Assembly: GCF_041434935.1 (NCBI RefSeq) | Contig: NZ_CP107964.1 | Location: forward strand, 8,043,001-8,107,000 | Reading direction: 5' to 3' | Length of the DNA stretch: 64,000 nt | Origin: Kitasatospora sp. NBC_00374 | Lineage (GTDB): Bacteria; Actinomycetota; Actinomycetes; Streptomycetales; Streptomycetaceae | Part shown: in pieces, positions 41,904 to 50,927 of the stretch | How the letters are laid out: each line of letters opens with the position of its first letter | Numbering within the stretch: the first letter of the stretch is position 1 | Program-made: the position numbers and the translations under genes | The notes under the pieces: model-generated | The model's input: only the letters and a program-made list of their open reading frames with translations | Told to the model about the DNA's origin: nothing | Databases searched by the model: none

Positions 41904-42847
41904 GTGAACGCCCCAGTGGCGACATCGGCAGCGGAATCGACCCAGGCCCAGGCCCAGGCCCCGGCCCAGGCGCCGCCGACGGCGCAGGCCATGGCGGCGT
42001 ACCGGTACTGCGAGGCGGTGACGTCCCTTCAGGCCCGAAACTTCAGCTACGGCATCCGGCTGCTGCCGGAGCCCCAACGGCTGGCCATGTCCGCGCTCTA
42101 CGCCCTGGCCCGCCGGATCGACGACATCGGGGACGGCGACCTGCTGGCCGACCGCAAGGTCGAGCAGCTGCTGCGCACCCGTGAGCTGGTGGCCGAGGTC
42201 CGGTCCGGGGCGGTCGCCGAGGAGGACACCGACCCGATCAAGGTCGCCCTCGCCGACACCGCCCGGCGCTTCCCGATCCCGCTCGGCGGTTTCGACGAGC
42301 TGATCGACGGGGTCGAGATGGACCTCAAGGACGTCGAGTACCGGACGTACGAGGAGCTCACGGTCTACTGCCGCTGCGTGGCCGGCTCGATCGGTCGGCT
42401 CTCGCTCGGCGTGTACGGCTGCGCGGACGGTGAGCGGGGCGCGGCTACGCCGACACGCTCGGGCGGGCGCTGCAGCTCACCAACATCCTGCGCGACCTGC
42501 GCGAGGACGCCCTGAACGGGCGGACCTATCTGCCCACCGAGGACCTGGTCCGGTTCGGCTGTGAGCAGGGCTTCGCCACGCCCGACCTGCCGCCGGGCGC
42601 GGACTTCGCGGGGCTGATCGCGTACGAGGTCGAGCGTGCCCGGGAGGCGTTCGAGGAGGGCCTGCGCCTGCTGCCGATGCTCGACCGCCGCAGCCGGGCC
42701 TGTACCGCCGCGATGGCGGGTATCTACCACCGCCTGCTCGGGCGGATCGCGGCCCGACCGGAGGCGGTCCTGCACGGCCGTCTCGCCCTGCCGGGCTGGG
42801 AGAAGGGGTACGTCGCGCTCTCCGGGCTGGTCGGCGGGCGTCCCTGA
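41904..42847 (+). pseudogene. hpnD: HpnD-type presqualene diphosphate synthase, frameshifted
   Basis: A squalene/phytoene synthase family enzyme of hopanoid synthesis (condenses two farnesyl diphosphates). YRYCEAVTSLQARNFSYGIR and the first Asp-rich motif RRIDDIGD are in the starting frame. After ERGA at about 42440-42446 the frame is lost. The second motif region continues one frame over (YADTLGRALQLTNILRDLRE, then LPTEDLVRFG) to a TGA at 42845-42847. One missing base would restore a normal ~314-residue protein. GGAGGGAAG precedes GTG 41904. No other hpn or shc gene is adjacent. It could be a true null allele or a consensus error. Confidence 0.8.
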
Positions 42848-42884
42848 CGGTCGGTCGGCTCGGGGCCCGGTGCCCGGACCGCCC

Positions 42885-43385
42885 TCAGGCGGTGGTGGCC
42901 GCTTCGAGGGCGGCGCGCCACACCGGGCTGTCCACGTAGTGGTTGTCGTAGCGCTCCGAGGAGTCCTTGATCTCCTGGGGGTCGGCCTCGCCGCGCATGA
43001 CGCGGCCGAGCAGGCGCAGGTAGTCGAACCGGGGCATCCCGGGAGTGAAGACGAACAGGACGTCGGCCTCGGCGCCGGGGGCCGCCGCGAAGGCGTGGGG
43101 GGTGTGCGGGGGAACGAGCAGGAAGTCGCCCTCGTGCAGGGTCGTGACCTCGTCGCCGACGAGGACCTGCAGGGAGCCGGAGATGACGAAGAAGAGCTCC
43201 GAGGCGCGGGTGTGGAAGTGGGCGGGGGCGCCCACGGCTCCGGCGGCGAAGTGCGAACGGTAGCTGGTCAGAGGGCTGCCGTCGGTGCCGCAGTCGGCGA
43301 GCAGGGTCATGACGCTGCTCGGGTCGCTGGTGGTCTCGGCGGTGGCGGCGCGGGTCAGAACCGGCGTGGGCGCGGCGGTGTGCAT
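42885..43385 (-). CDS. Cupin domain protein
   Basis: A 166-residue single cupin. Motif 1 is HFHTRASELFFVISGSLQVL and motif 2 is GDFLLVPPHTPHAFAA, giving a His/Glu metal site. A helical C-terminal extension (RFDYLRLLGRVMRGEADPQE) follows. GGGGAG lies 7-8 bases before the ATG. Quercetinase-like by pattern, but the substrate is not predictable. Monocistronic. Confidence 0.85.
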   Translation of the reverse strand: MHTAAPTPVLTRAATAETTSDPSSVMTLLADCGTDGSPLTSYRSHFAAGAVGAPAHFHTRASELFFVISGSLQVLVGDEVTTLHEGDFLLVPPHTPHAFAAAPGAEADVLFVFTPGMPRFDYLRLLGRVMRGEADPQEIKDSSERYDNHYVDSPVWRAALEAATTA

Positions 43386-43675
43386 GTCGAACTCCCCTGT
43401 GCTGAACTGCTGTCGGGGCTTCCCCGACCTCGTGATGACTACTCTAGACAGTCGGGAGACCCATCACACAGTGCATTTCCGGGCCGATCCGATGGGTCAA
43501 TTCCGGCTGCGGGTCAGGGCCGGCGCAGGGTCTCGCCGACGCCGGGCCGCGTCCGTGGCGGCGGCCATGCAGAGGCCGGCCCGTTCGCCGGACCCGACTC
43601 GCCGGGGATAGCCCTGAAGTGGGAAACCGGGCCGGACGCCGTTTCCGACCCGCGTCGAAGCCGGTTGAACCGGGG

Positions 43676-44023
43676 GTGACAGAGCCCGCGCATCCCGGTC
43701 GACTGCCCGCCGCCCGCACCGACTGGGCCCTGGTGCACCCGCTGCTGGCCGCGCTGACCCGGGCGGGTATCCCGGTCGGCCCGGGTGACCTGGACCAACT
43801 CCAGAACGCCGCCGCCCTGGGGCCGGAGTTCGTCCATGCGCTCGCCCGGTGGATCCACGAGGCCCACACCGCCGCGCCGCCGTCCGCGAACTGGGCGGCC
43901 GTCGCACGGACGCCGGTCCCCGGCGCGGCCAAGGCCCCCCAGCCGGGCCACCGGGAGAGCCCGCCGGCCCTCGCGTCCCCCCGTCCGGCCCGTCAGGACT
44001 GCCGGCAGCGTCAGGCGTCCTGA
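43676..44023 (+). CDS. Hypothetical protein
   Basis: A 115-residue protein from GTG 43676; a longer form from 43619 is possible. The central part is helical and well formed (TDWALVHPLLAALTRAGIPV, ALGPEFVHALARWIHEAH), the last third is Pro/Ala/Arg rich and probably disordered. I do not recognise it. It is followed 112 bases later by another small unknown gene on the same strand. Codon use is as in neighbouring genes, so it is likely real. Confidence 0.55.
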   Translation: MTEPAHPGRLPAARTDWALVHPLLAALTRAGIPVGPGDLDQLQNAAALGPEFVHALARWIHEAHTAAPPSANWAAVARTPVPGAAKAPQPGHRESPPALASPRPARQDCRQRQAS

Positions 44024-44135
44024 CCGGAGGGCCGGCGCCCTGACACCCCGACAGTCCGCCCAGTCCCGAGACCCCCGCACAGCCCCACAGTCGCCAACGA
44101 CGGACCGGCGCAGCCGTTCCCGGAGGGATGATCCG

Positions 44136-44396
44136 ATGACCACCGTCCACCAGCCCCCTCGCGGTATCGCCGCGCGTGTCCCCGCGCAGGACACCGCCAC
44201 CGCCGGGCAGCGGGCCGCCGCGCAGATGCTCGCCCTGCGCAACGTGACCCTTCCCGCCGCGGTGATCTCCGCGGCGGCCGAACTCCTGGACGACAGGCTC
44301 GGCGAGCAGGCGGACGCCGTCACCCGGGAGGCCACCGCGGCGGTCCTCAGCCGCCTTCGCGCCGCGATCGGCCAGGAGCACCCGGTGCCGCGGTGA
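44136..44396 (+). CDS. Hypothetical small helical protein
   Basis: An 86-residue protein. GGAGGGA is about 8 bases before the ATG at 44136. After ~25 polar residues it forms one long helical region (GQRAAAQMLALRNVTLPAAV, AAELLDDRLGEQADAVTREA). No known motif. Possibly cotranscribed with the gene at 43676. A 32-base perfect palindrome 75 bases downstream may end this unit. Confidence 0.6.
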   Translation: MTTVHQPPRGIAARVPAQDTATAGQRAAAQMLALRNVTLPAAVISAAAELLDDRLGEQADAVTREATAAVLSRLRAAIGQEHPVPR

Positions 44397-44471
44397 GCGT
44401 GCGGGGCCGAGACGGCTCAGGTGCGCGGCCGAAGCGGGATCGGCGCCCGCCCGAGCGTATCCGGGCTCCCG

Positions 44472-44503
44472 GCGGCGGGTCGGCGCCGGCGCCGACCCGC
44501 CGC
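44472..44503. terminator. Perfect 32-base palindrome, probable terminator
   Basis: GCGGCGGGTCGGCGCC is followed directly by its exact reverse complement, with no loop. It would form a long hairpin after the small genes at 43676-44396. The ~350 bases between 44397 and the hydrolase start hold nothing else I can name. Confidence 0.5.
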
Positions 44504-44743
44504 GGTCGATGCCGCAGGGGGCGTGGGGGGCGTGGGGGCGCTCGATGTGCGATGTGAGTGCGCCCTGGCGCGGGCCGGGCGCCGGGTGTCGGCTCGCGCC
44601 GAGAGTCTTACGTGCACATACCTTGCTTGTCGGTGGGACCTTCGCCGGCCGCGGGTGCCGACAGCGGCCGACCGGCCGGCACCCGGCCCTGTGGAGGTTC
44701 CGCTCTGCTGATCTCATTCGACCGACAAGGGAAGGCGGCAGCA

Positions 44744-46111
44744 ATGGCGCTGCGCAGTGAAGCCAGAGTCGATGTCAGTCTGGAGGCGTGGACCGATCCG
44801 GAGGGAGCCGCGGCCCCGGCCGGCGGTGCGCCCGATCCACTCGCGCCGGGAGTGCTGTTCGCGCCCGCCCTGCGGGCCGACACCACCCGGAAGGTCAACA
44901 AGCCCAACGTGGTGTGGCAGCTCACCGGCGCCTGGGCCCACGAGGGGAAGACGGCCACCGGCACCGCCGCCGTCTACTACGGCCTCGAACCCGACGGCAC
45001 CCCGCACGAGGGCCTGGTGAACCCCATGGTCTTCGCGGACGGGTTCAACTTCGGCGAGAGCAACCTCGACGACCTCTACGCCCACCTCAACGCACCCTAC
45101 GGCGCCGAGGGCAGGCGGCTGCTCGGTCAGCTCCAGGCCGCGGGCGTGGACATCGTCCTGCTGGGCTTCAAGGAGCGCCACACCTACATCCAGGCCAACG
45201 CCGGCGTCGCGGTCAGTGCCATCCGCAAGGCCATCGCCGACCGGCAGCCCGGCGGCGCCCCCCTGATCGTGGGCGGCGTCAGCATGGGCGGGCTGATCAC
45301 CCGTTACGCGCTGGCCCGGATGGAGAACGAGGGCGAGGAGCACGAGACCGGCACCTATCTCTCCTACGACTCCCCGCACAACGGTGCCTGGATCCCGGTC
45401 GCCCTGCAGCAGCTGGCCTACTTCTTCGAGTCGGTGCCGGACCCGTCCGGCAACCCGAAGCAGGCCGAACTGATCAGGAGCCCCGCCGCCCAGCAGCTCC
45501 TGTGGGCGTGGGTGGAGAACGCCAGGGACTCGGGAGCCGTCGCCACCTGGAGCAAGCTGCGCCGCGACTTCCTCCAGGACCTCAAGGACGTGGGATGGTT
45601 CCCGTCCAAGCCGGGCATGCGCCGGATCGGCGTCGCCAACGGCACCGGTGACACCATCGGCGGCCCGGTGCAGCCCGACGAGGAGGTCTTCGACTGGACC
45701 CGCCCGGGGCTCGCCCGCGCGGTGCTCCGCACCCAGCCGGCCTTCGGGCAGATGCAGGAGGTCGTCCGGATGTCGGCGGTCCTCCTGGGCTACCGCACCA
45801 GCCGAACCAGTGAGATCCCCCCGCTGGACGGCGCGCCCGGCGGCACCCTGGCCTCGTACGGGATGCTCGCCGACGCGCTCGGCGCCACGATCGACGAGCG
45901 GCACCGCTCGGGGTGCTTCGTGCCCTCGGTCAGTGCCGTCGCCCTCAAGTACGACCCCGTCACCTGGGACGTCGACCTCAAGACCGACCTGAACAACCTC
46001 CCGGCCGGCCGGAGCGACCTCGACGCGTTCTGCTGCGACACCACCAACTCCGAGCACAGCCTGGTGACCGAGACCCTGGCCGAGTGGATCCTGGCCGCGC
46101 TCACCGACTGA
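44744..46111 (+). CDS. Alpha/beta hydrolase (esterase/lipase-like)
   Basis: A 455-residue protein without a signal peptide. The nucleophile elbow is GGVSMGGLITRYALA (Ser in GVSMG) near residue 182. Before it, PMVFADGFNFGESNLDDLYA is the oxyanion-loop region. The catalytic His is probably in SEHSLV near the C-terminus. It resembles the PGAP1/DUF-type esterases rather than secreted lipases. GGAAGG lies about 9 bases upstream of ATG 44744. A 55-base hairpin follows. Substrate unknown. Confidence 0.8.
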   Translation: MALRSEARVDVSLEAWTDPEGAAAPAGGAPDPLAPGVLFAPALRADTTRKVNKPNVVWQLTGAWAHEGKTATGTAAVYYGLEPDGTPHEGLVNPMVFADGFNFGESNLDDLYAHLNAPYGAEGRRLLGQLQAAGVDIVLLGFKERHTYIQANAGVAVSAIRKAIADRQPGGAPLIVGGVSMGGLITRYALARMENEGEEHETGTYLSYDSPHNGAWIPVALQQLAYFFESVPDPSGNPKQAELIRSPAAQQLLWAWVENARDSGAVATWSKLRRDFLQDLKDVGWFPSKPGMRRIGVANGTGDTIGGPVQPDEEVFDWTRPGLARAVLRTQPAFGQMQEVVRMSAVLLGYRTSRTSEIPPLDGAPGGTLASYGMLADALGATIDERHRSGCFVPSVSAVALKYDPVTWDVDLKTDLNNLPAGRSDLDAFCCDTTNSEHSLVTETLAEWILAALTD

Positions 46112-46125
46112 CCCCGCAGCGCCCG

Positions 46126-46180
46126 CTCCGGGCCGGTCCCCGCCCCCGACCTGCGGGCGGGGGCGGGGACCGGCCCGGAG
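46126..46180. terminator. Strong bidirectional terminator
   Basis: A 23-bp perfect stem (46126-46148 with 46158-46180, starting CTCCGGGCCGGTCCCC) and a 9-base loop, between the hydrolase stop (46111) and the convergent PanE stop (46193). Confidence 0.8.
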
Positions 46181-46192
46181 CCGTGCCTGCCG

Positions 46193-47107
46193 TCAGCGGG
46201 CCGCCAGTTCGGTCACCACGCGGCGGGCGACCGGCACCGGGACACCGTGCCGCTCGGCCGCCCGCAGCAACGCCCCGCCGATCGCGTCGAGTTCCAGCGG
46301 CCGGCCGGCCTCCGCGTCGCGCAGCATGGACGACTTGCCCCCGGCCGGGAACGCGTCGTACCGCGCCAGGGTCCGTGCCGGGTCGCCGGGTACACCGCAG
46401 GCGCGGCTCACGGCCGCGGCCTCCGCCACGAGCGCCACCAGCTCCTCGCGCCGCGCGGTGCGCAGTTCGCCGATGGTGAGGCCGTAGCAGGTGGTGAGCA
46501 GGGCGAACGGCGCGAGGAACGCCAGCTTGGCCCACAGCGCGGCGGTCTCGTCCTCGATCACACGGGTGGCCACGCCCGCGTCCGTCAACATCGCGGCCAG
46601 CGGGCCGAGGCGTTCGGGAGCGCCGGCCAGGTCGATCTCCGTGAACGGGCTGCCGTGCTCGATGACGCCGGGCGCCGTCCGGGCCGACTCCACCCTGATC
46701 ACCCCCGGCACGACCGACCGCCGCCCGTAGCGCCCGCGCAGCGCGTCCGCGTGCTCGACCCCGTTGAGCAGCGGCACCACCAGGCCCTCACCGAGGACGC
46801 CCGGCGGTATCCGCTCCAGCGCCGCGTCGAGAGCGGTGTGCTTGACGGCCAGCAGGCACAGCTCGACCGGCTCGCGCAGCGCGGTGTCCGCCTCGACCGC
46901 CACCCGGAAATCGCCGAACTGCACGCTGCGCAGCCGGATTCCGTCCTGGCGCAGGGCCTGCACGGTCGCCTCGCCGGCCACGCAGATCACCCGGTGTCCG
47001 GCGCGCGAGAGCAGGGCGGCGAGCAGGCCGCCGACGCCGCCCGGACCGAGGACCGCCACGGTCCGGCGGTCCGACGGGGGCCTGGGGGAGGGGAGAGGGG
47101 AGGGCAT
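46193..47107 (-). CDS. panE: 2-dehydropantoate 2-reductase family protein
   Basis: A 304-residue NADPH-dependent reductase. The cofactor motif TVAVLGPGGVGGLLAALLSR lies near the N-terminus; AVKHTALDAAL and LLNGVEHAD contain the catalytic Lys and Asn regions; the C-terminal helical domain has SSMLRDAEAGRPLELDAIGG, the ketopantoate-binding signature. It would reduce ketopantoate in pantothenate synthesis, though many genomes hold several paralogues with other substrates. It is divergent from a LysR regulator, which suggests regulated, non-housekeeping use. Confidence 0.87.
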   Translation of the reverse strand: MPSPLPSPRPPSDRRTVAVLGPGGVGGLLAALLSRAGHRVICVAGEATVQALRQDGIRLRSVQFGDFRVAVEADTALREPVELCLLAVKHTALDAALERIPPGVLGEGLVVPLLNGVEHADALRGRYGRRSVVPGVIRVESARTAPGVIEHGSPFTEIDLAGAPERLGPLAAMLTDAGVATRVIEDETAALWAKLAFLAPFALLTTCYGLTIGELRTARREELVALVAEAAAVSRACGVPGDPARTLARYDAFPAGGKSSMLRDAEAGRPLELDAIGGALLRAAERHGVPVPVARRVVTELAAR

Positions 47108-47329
47108 GGTGCGGCGGGTCCTTCCGTGCGGGGCCGCCCGGGAGCGGCCGAGGCGGGGCATCCGAATGCGGCCGGGTGGAACGCTGTCGGCGGGTCGACA
47201 CCCGTCCCGTGCCCCCGCCTGTGGTCCGGACCGGTGCGGGGGAGCGGGACGGGTTGCCGCCCTGGGCCCTGTGGCGATCCTCGACGACGGGCTGACTCCC
47301 AGTCAATCCTCTGGTTTCCTCGCCTTGAC

Positions 47330-47345
47330 CCAAGGGATAGCTTGG
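47330..47345. promoter_or_regulatory. Possible LysR binding dyad
   Basis: CCAAG-GGATAG-CTTGG, five-base arms around six bases, ending 5 bases before the LysR ATG in the panE/LysR divergent region. LysR-type regulators usually bind a dyad in this place to control both genes. Confidence 0.35.
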
Positions 47346-47350
47346 ATCCC

Positions 47351-48247
47351 ATGACACTTGAAGACCTCCGCGTGTTCGTCGCCGTGTGCCAGAGCGGCAG
47401 TCTGAGCGCCGTCGCGCGCGAACTCTCCTGCACGCAGTCCGCGGTGAGCCAGCACGTGAAGCGGCTGGAGCGGGCGACGGGCACCCGGCTCCTGGAGCGG
47501 CACCCGCGCGGCGTCGTCCCCACGCCGGCGGGACACGTCCTGCGGGCGGCGGCGGCGGACGGTCTCGCCGGCCTCGACCTGGCCATGCGGCGCATCGACG
47601 AGATCGTGCGCGGCGAGGTCGGCTCGGTGCGGGTGACGACGGGCGCGACCACCGTGCGGCACTTCATGTCCGAGGCCGTCGTCGCCTTCCGGCGGCGCTA
47701 CCCCCGGGTGAGCCTGGAGTTCCAGACCGAGAGCTCCAGCCGCAGGTGCTTCGCCGCCCTCGCGGCCAACACCATCGACCTCGCCTGGCTGACCCTGGGC
47801 GCCCCCGTCCGGGGCATCGAACAGCGCCCCGTCGTCGAGCTGCCCTGGGTGCTGGCCGTCCGGGCCGAGGACCCGCTCGCCGACCGCCCGCAGGTCGAGG
47901 CCGCCGACCTCGCGGACGTCCGCCACATCCGACTGCCGGAGAACTCCTCCGCCCGGGCCCACCTCGACGCGGCCTTCGCCGACCTGGGTGTGCGGATCAG
48001 CTCCGAACCCAGCGTCGCCGACTGGGACACCGCGATCCTTCTCACCGAACTCGGCCTCGGCCACGCCGTCGTCCCCGCGCTGCCCGAGCACGACGTCCAC
48101 GGACGGACCGGCCCGGTGCGTTTCATCCCCATCCCCGACCTCCCCCGGCTGCCGGTGGGCTGGGCCGTACGGCGGTGGGACGCCCTCACCCCCCTCGCGC
48201 GCACCTTCGCCGAGACGGTCAGCCTGAGCTGCGCACCCCGGCTGTGA
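47351..48247 (+). CDS. LysR family transcriptional regulator
   Basis: A 298-residue regulator. An N-terminal winged helix (MTLEDLRVFVAVCQSGSLSA, CTQSAVSQHVKRLERATG) is followed by a periplasmic-binding-protein-like co-inducer domain from about residue 90 (GSVRVTTGATTVRHFMSE). It is divergent from panE and probably controls it, with self-repression. The ligand is unknown. Confidence 0.9.
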   Translation: MTLEDLRVFVAVCQSGSLSAVARELSCTQSAVSQHVKRLERATGTRLLERHPRGVVPTPAGHVLRAAAADGLAGLDLAMRRIDEIVRGEVGSVRVTTGATTVRHFMSEAVVAFRRRYPRVSLEFQTESSSRRCFAALAANTIDLAWLTLGAPVRGIEQRPVVELPWVLAVRAEDPLADRPQVEAADLADVRHIRLPENSSARAHLDAAFADLGVRISSEPSVADWDTAILLTELGLGHAVVPALPEHDVHGRTGPVRFIPIPDLPRLPVGWAVRRWDALTPLARTFAETVSLSCAPRL

Positions 48248-48284
48248 GGTCCCGCCCGGGCGCGGGCGCGCAAGCAGGTCTGTC

Positions 48285-48352
48285 GATGTCGAGAATCTTG
48301 ACATCAAGAGTGTTCGGGGGGCAGGCTGCCTCTCGATCTCTTGATGTCGAGA
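48285..48352 (+). promoter_or_regulatory. Multi-site operator upstream of the MFS gene
   Basis: Three related elements. GATGTCGAGA (48285-48294), an A, and TCTTGACATC (48296-48305) form a near-perfect 21-base palindrome with one mismatched pair. TCTTGACATCAAGA (48296-48309) is itself a palindrome with six-base arms. TCTTGATGTCGAGA (48339-48352) repeats it in reverse with one mismatch. This layout and sequence fit a MarR- or TetR-type repressor; no such gene is adjacent. Confidence 0.6.
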
Positions 48353-48372
48353 TAAATCCGAGGGGACGGGCG

Positions 48373-49764
48373 ATGCGGCGCGGCGGCACGGACAGCGGGG
48401 AGAACCCGGCGGGCGGGCAGGGCCTGATCGCGCAGCTGCGCCGGCCACCCGGCGGCCGGGATGCGCGGATCATGCTGCTCGCGCTGGCCGTGGACCGGGT
48501 CGGCTCGGGGCTGTGGGCCGCGTCCTCGGTCCTGTACTTCACCTTCGTGACGCACCTGAGCGCCCAGCAGATCGGTGTGCTGCTCGGCGTGGCCGGGGTC
48601 GCGGGGATCGTCGGCTCGCCGCTGGCCGGACGGCTGGCCGGCCGGGCCCCGGTGCGTCCGCTGCTGATCGGCTGCCACCTGCTCCGGCTGGCCACGCTCG
48701 GGCTGCTGCTGGTGTTCACCGGCTTCGACGCGCTGCTCCCCGTCGTCGCCGCCACGTACCTGGGGGACCGGGCGGCGAAGACCCTGGAGATGCTGTTCGC
48801 CACGCAGGTCGCGGGTGACCGGCGGGTGACCTATCAGGCGCTGTCGCGCAGCGCGGCCAACGCGGGATACGGCGTCGGCGCCGGGATCGCGGCCGTCGGC
48901 CTGGCGGTCGGGACGGGCGACGCCTACCGGGTCCTGATCCTGGGCGACGCGCTGTCCTTCGCGGTCGCGGCCGCGCTGGTGTGGCGCACCCGGGAGCCGC
49001 GCGAACCGAGGGAGGCACGGGCGGCGCGGCAGGCGCGCGAGCCGCGCGACCCCGGTGCCGATCCGGTGCGGCCGGCCCGCACCGCGAGCCCCTGGCGGGA
49101 CCGCCGCTATCTGCTGTTCGTGCTGCTGGACATCCCGATGAACATCGACGACTCGATCCTCGCCGTCGGCCTGCCGCTGTGGCTGGTGAACCGCACCTCG
49201 GCGCCGCACGCGCTCGTCCCGCTCTTCCTGGTCGTCAACACCGTGTTGGTGGTGGTGCTGCAACTGCGGGTGTCGGCCCGGGCGGAGGGCCCGAGGCGGG
49301 CCACCCGGGCCGTGCTCTGGTACGGCGTCCTGGTCTTCACGACCTGCGTGGGCCTGGCGGTCGCCGCCCGGGGCGGCACGTGGCTGGCGACGGCCGTCCT
49401 GCTCACCGCGGCGCTGTTGATCACCCTGGCGGAGCTGATGCGCTCGGTGAGCTCGTGGGAACTGGCGGTGCTGCTGGCGCCCGGGGACGCCCGTGCCTCG
49501 TATCTGGGGGTGGCCGGGATGGCGCAGTCCGTCCAGAAGTCCGCCGGCCCGCCGCTGCTGACCGGTGTGGTGATGGCGGCCGGGCCGGTGGGCTGGGTGG
49601 TACTCGGGGCGGCGGTCGCGGGGCTCGCGGCCGTGCAGCGCAGTGCCTGTGCACGGCGGCTTCAGGCACTCCCGGCGCCCGAACCGGCCCACCGCGGCGG
49701 AGCCGGCGCATCGGCGGCCGTCGGGGACGGTGGCCCGGGCGCGGACGCGGTGCCGGTCGGCTGA
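48373..49764 (+). CDS. MFS transporter
   Basis: A 463-residue protein with 12 predicted membrane helices. LSAQQIGVLLGVAGVAGIVG and GSPLAGRLAGRAPVRPLLIG carry the helix 2-3 loop signature of the major facilitator family. A basic, repetitive central loop (REPREPREARAARQAREP) lies between the two six-helix halves. GAGGGGA is about 8 bases before the ATG at 48373. The upstream operator suggests induction by a drug or metabolite. Substrate unknown. Confidence 0.88.
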   Translation: MRRGGTDSGENPAGGQGLIAQLRRPPGGRDARIMLLALAVDRVGSGLWAASSVLYFTFVTHLSAQQIGVLLGVAGVAGIVGSPLAGRLAGRAPVRPLLIGCHLLRLATLGLLLVFTGFDALLPVVAATYLGDRAAKTLEMLFATQVAGDRRVTYQALSRSAANAGYGVGAGIAAVGLAVGTGDAYRVLILGDALSFAVAAALVWRTREPREPREARAARQAREPRDPGADPVRPARTASPWRDRRYLLFVLLDIPMNIDDSILAVGLPLWLVNRTSAPHALVPLFLVVNTVLVVVLQLRVSARAEGPRRATRAVLWYGVLVFTTCVGLAVAARGGTWLATAVLLTAALLITLAELMRSVSSWELAVLLAPGDARASYLGVAGMAQSVQKSAGPPLLTGVVMAAGPVGWVVLGAAVAGLAAVQRSACARRLQALPAPEPAHRGGAGASAAVGDGGPGADAVPVG

Positions 49765-49813
49765 GGCGCCCCCCGGGGTGTTCCGTAGCCGCGCCGCGGC
49801 CCGGGGAGGGCGC

Positions 49814-50725
49814 TCACCGTATGGTCCACCGCTGGGTCGGCTGCTGGGTACAGGGCCGCAGCAGGACCGGGGTGCCGTTGCCGGTCCGCCCCTGGAACGC
49901 GTCCAGGCACAGGCCGGACCTGACACCGACCACGGCCCCGTTCGGCCCCGCCGCCCACGTCTGGTCGGCGTCACCGACGCAGGGCCGCAGGTGCACGACG
50001 GCCGAGGGCCGCCCGGAGGTGTTGCGGGGGACCAGACAGGCGTCGTCCGCGTCTCGGAGCTCCCCGGCCGCGGTGAGGGTCCACTGCTGGGTGCGGTCGC
50101 CGTCGCAGTCCCTGATCTCCACGTCGGTGAGGTTTCTGACGGTCAGACAGCGGCCGGAGGAGGCTCCCCGCACGGTGACGGAGGAAGGGGTGGTGGCGGA
50201 CGGCGGGGGTGGGGCCGTCGGCGTCGGCGTCGCTCTCGCCGTCGCCGTGGAGGTCGGCTCTGCGGGGCTCGGCGGCGCGGGCCGGGCGGACGGCGTGGCG
50301 GCGGGTGCCGCCGCCACCGGGGGCCGCGTGGCGGCGGCTGCGGGTGCGCTGCGGGAGCCGTGTGCGGTGACCACGGCCAGGACGCACACCGCCACCGTGG
50401 CGGCCAGCATCCCCGCGCCCGCCACTGCGGCGACCTGGGGGGCCGGCAGGCCGGGACGGCCCTCGGCCGAAGCGGGCCGGCTCCCCCCGGCCTCGCCTCC
50501 GAGGTACTCGGGCTCCTCCGGGCTCGCCCGGTCGAAGATCCGCAGACGGGCGGAGTCCGCCGGCCCACCGTCACCGCCCACCGGCGGGAGGTCGCCCGGA
50601 AACGCCGGGAGGACTGCCGTCGGCGCGGGTTCCCAGGCGGCCGGGCCGTCCGCGTCCAGGCCGCAGGGGCACGTGTCGGCCCGCCGGATCCGGTGGCACG
50701 CCTCGCAACGGGATTGGGTCCACAT
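49814..50725 (-). CDS. Membrane-anchored ricin-type lectin with cytoplasmic zinc ribbon-like head
   Basis: A 303-residue single-pass membrane protein. The N-terminus has CEACHRIRRADTCPCG (two Cys pairs, zinc-ribbon-like). A membrane helix lies at about 96-118 (VAAVAGAGMLAATVAVCVLA). A Pro/Ala/Thr linker leads to an external ricin/CBM13 beta-trefoil at about 180-303 with repeats ending TQQWTL, DQTWAA and TQRWTI. GGAGTGACGGC precedes the ATG. It likely binds a polysaccharide outside the cell. It lies next to the chitosanase gene (same strand) and a lectin-bearing kinase. Confidence 0.8.
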   Translation of the reverse strand: MWTQSRCEACHRIRRADTCPCGLDADGPAAWEPAPTAVLPAFPGDLPPVGGDGGPADSARLRIFDRASPEEPEYLGGEAGGSRPASAEGRPGLPAPQVAAVAGAGMLAATVAVCVLAVVTAHGSRSAPAAAATRPPVAAAPAATPSARPAPPSPAEPTSTATARATPTPTAPPPPSATTPSSVTVRGASSGRCLTVRNLTDVEIRDCDGDRTQQWTLTAAGELRDADDACLVPRNTSGRPSAVVHLRPCVGDADQTWAAGPNGAVVGVRSGLCLDAFQGRTGNGTPVLLRPCTQQPTQRWTIR

Positions 50726-50927
50726 GCCGTCACTCCTTCTCCGGCCCCGGCCCGGGGCCCCGACCTCGGCCGTGCGGCCGGAACCTCCGACGCCGTCTCC
50801 CGCCGCGGGGTGGCCGCATGCCTCAGGAGACCCAGCGGCGCGGTGCGGATAACGGCAAACGGCGCCCTGTCCGTCGCGGGCACCCCGTCCGGTCCCACGA
50901 CCAGCGGGCCGGGCGGGGGCCGGTCGG

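Noticed and set aside
42430..42450. Programmed frameshift in hpnD
   Set aside because: No slippery heptamer followed by a pseudoknot was recognised, and the family is not known to use frameshifting; error or mutation is simpler.
43437..43453. Possible operator around TCTAGA upstream of the cupin gene
   Set aside because: The dyad is not symmetric when aligned to its reverse complement; only the central TCTAGA is palindromic.
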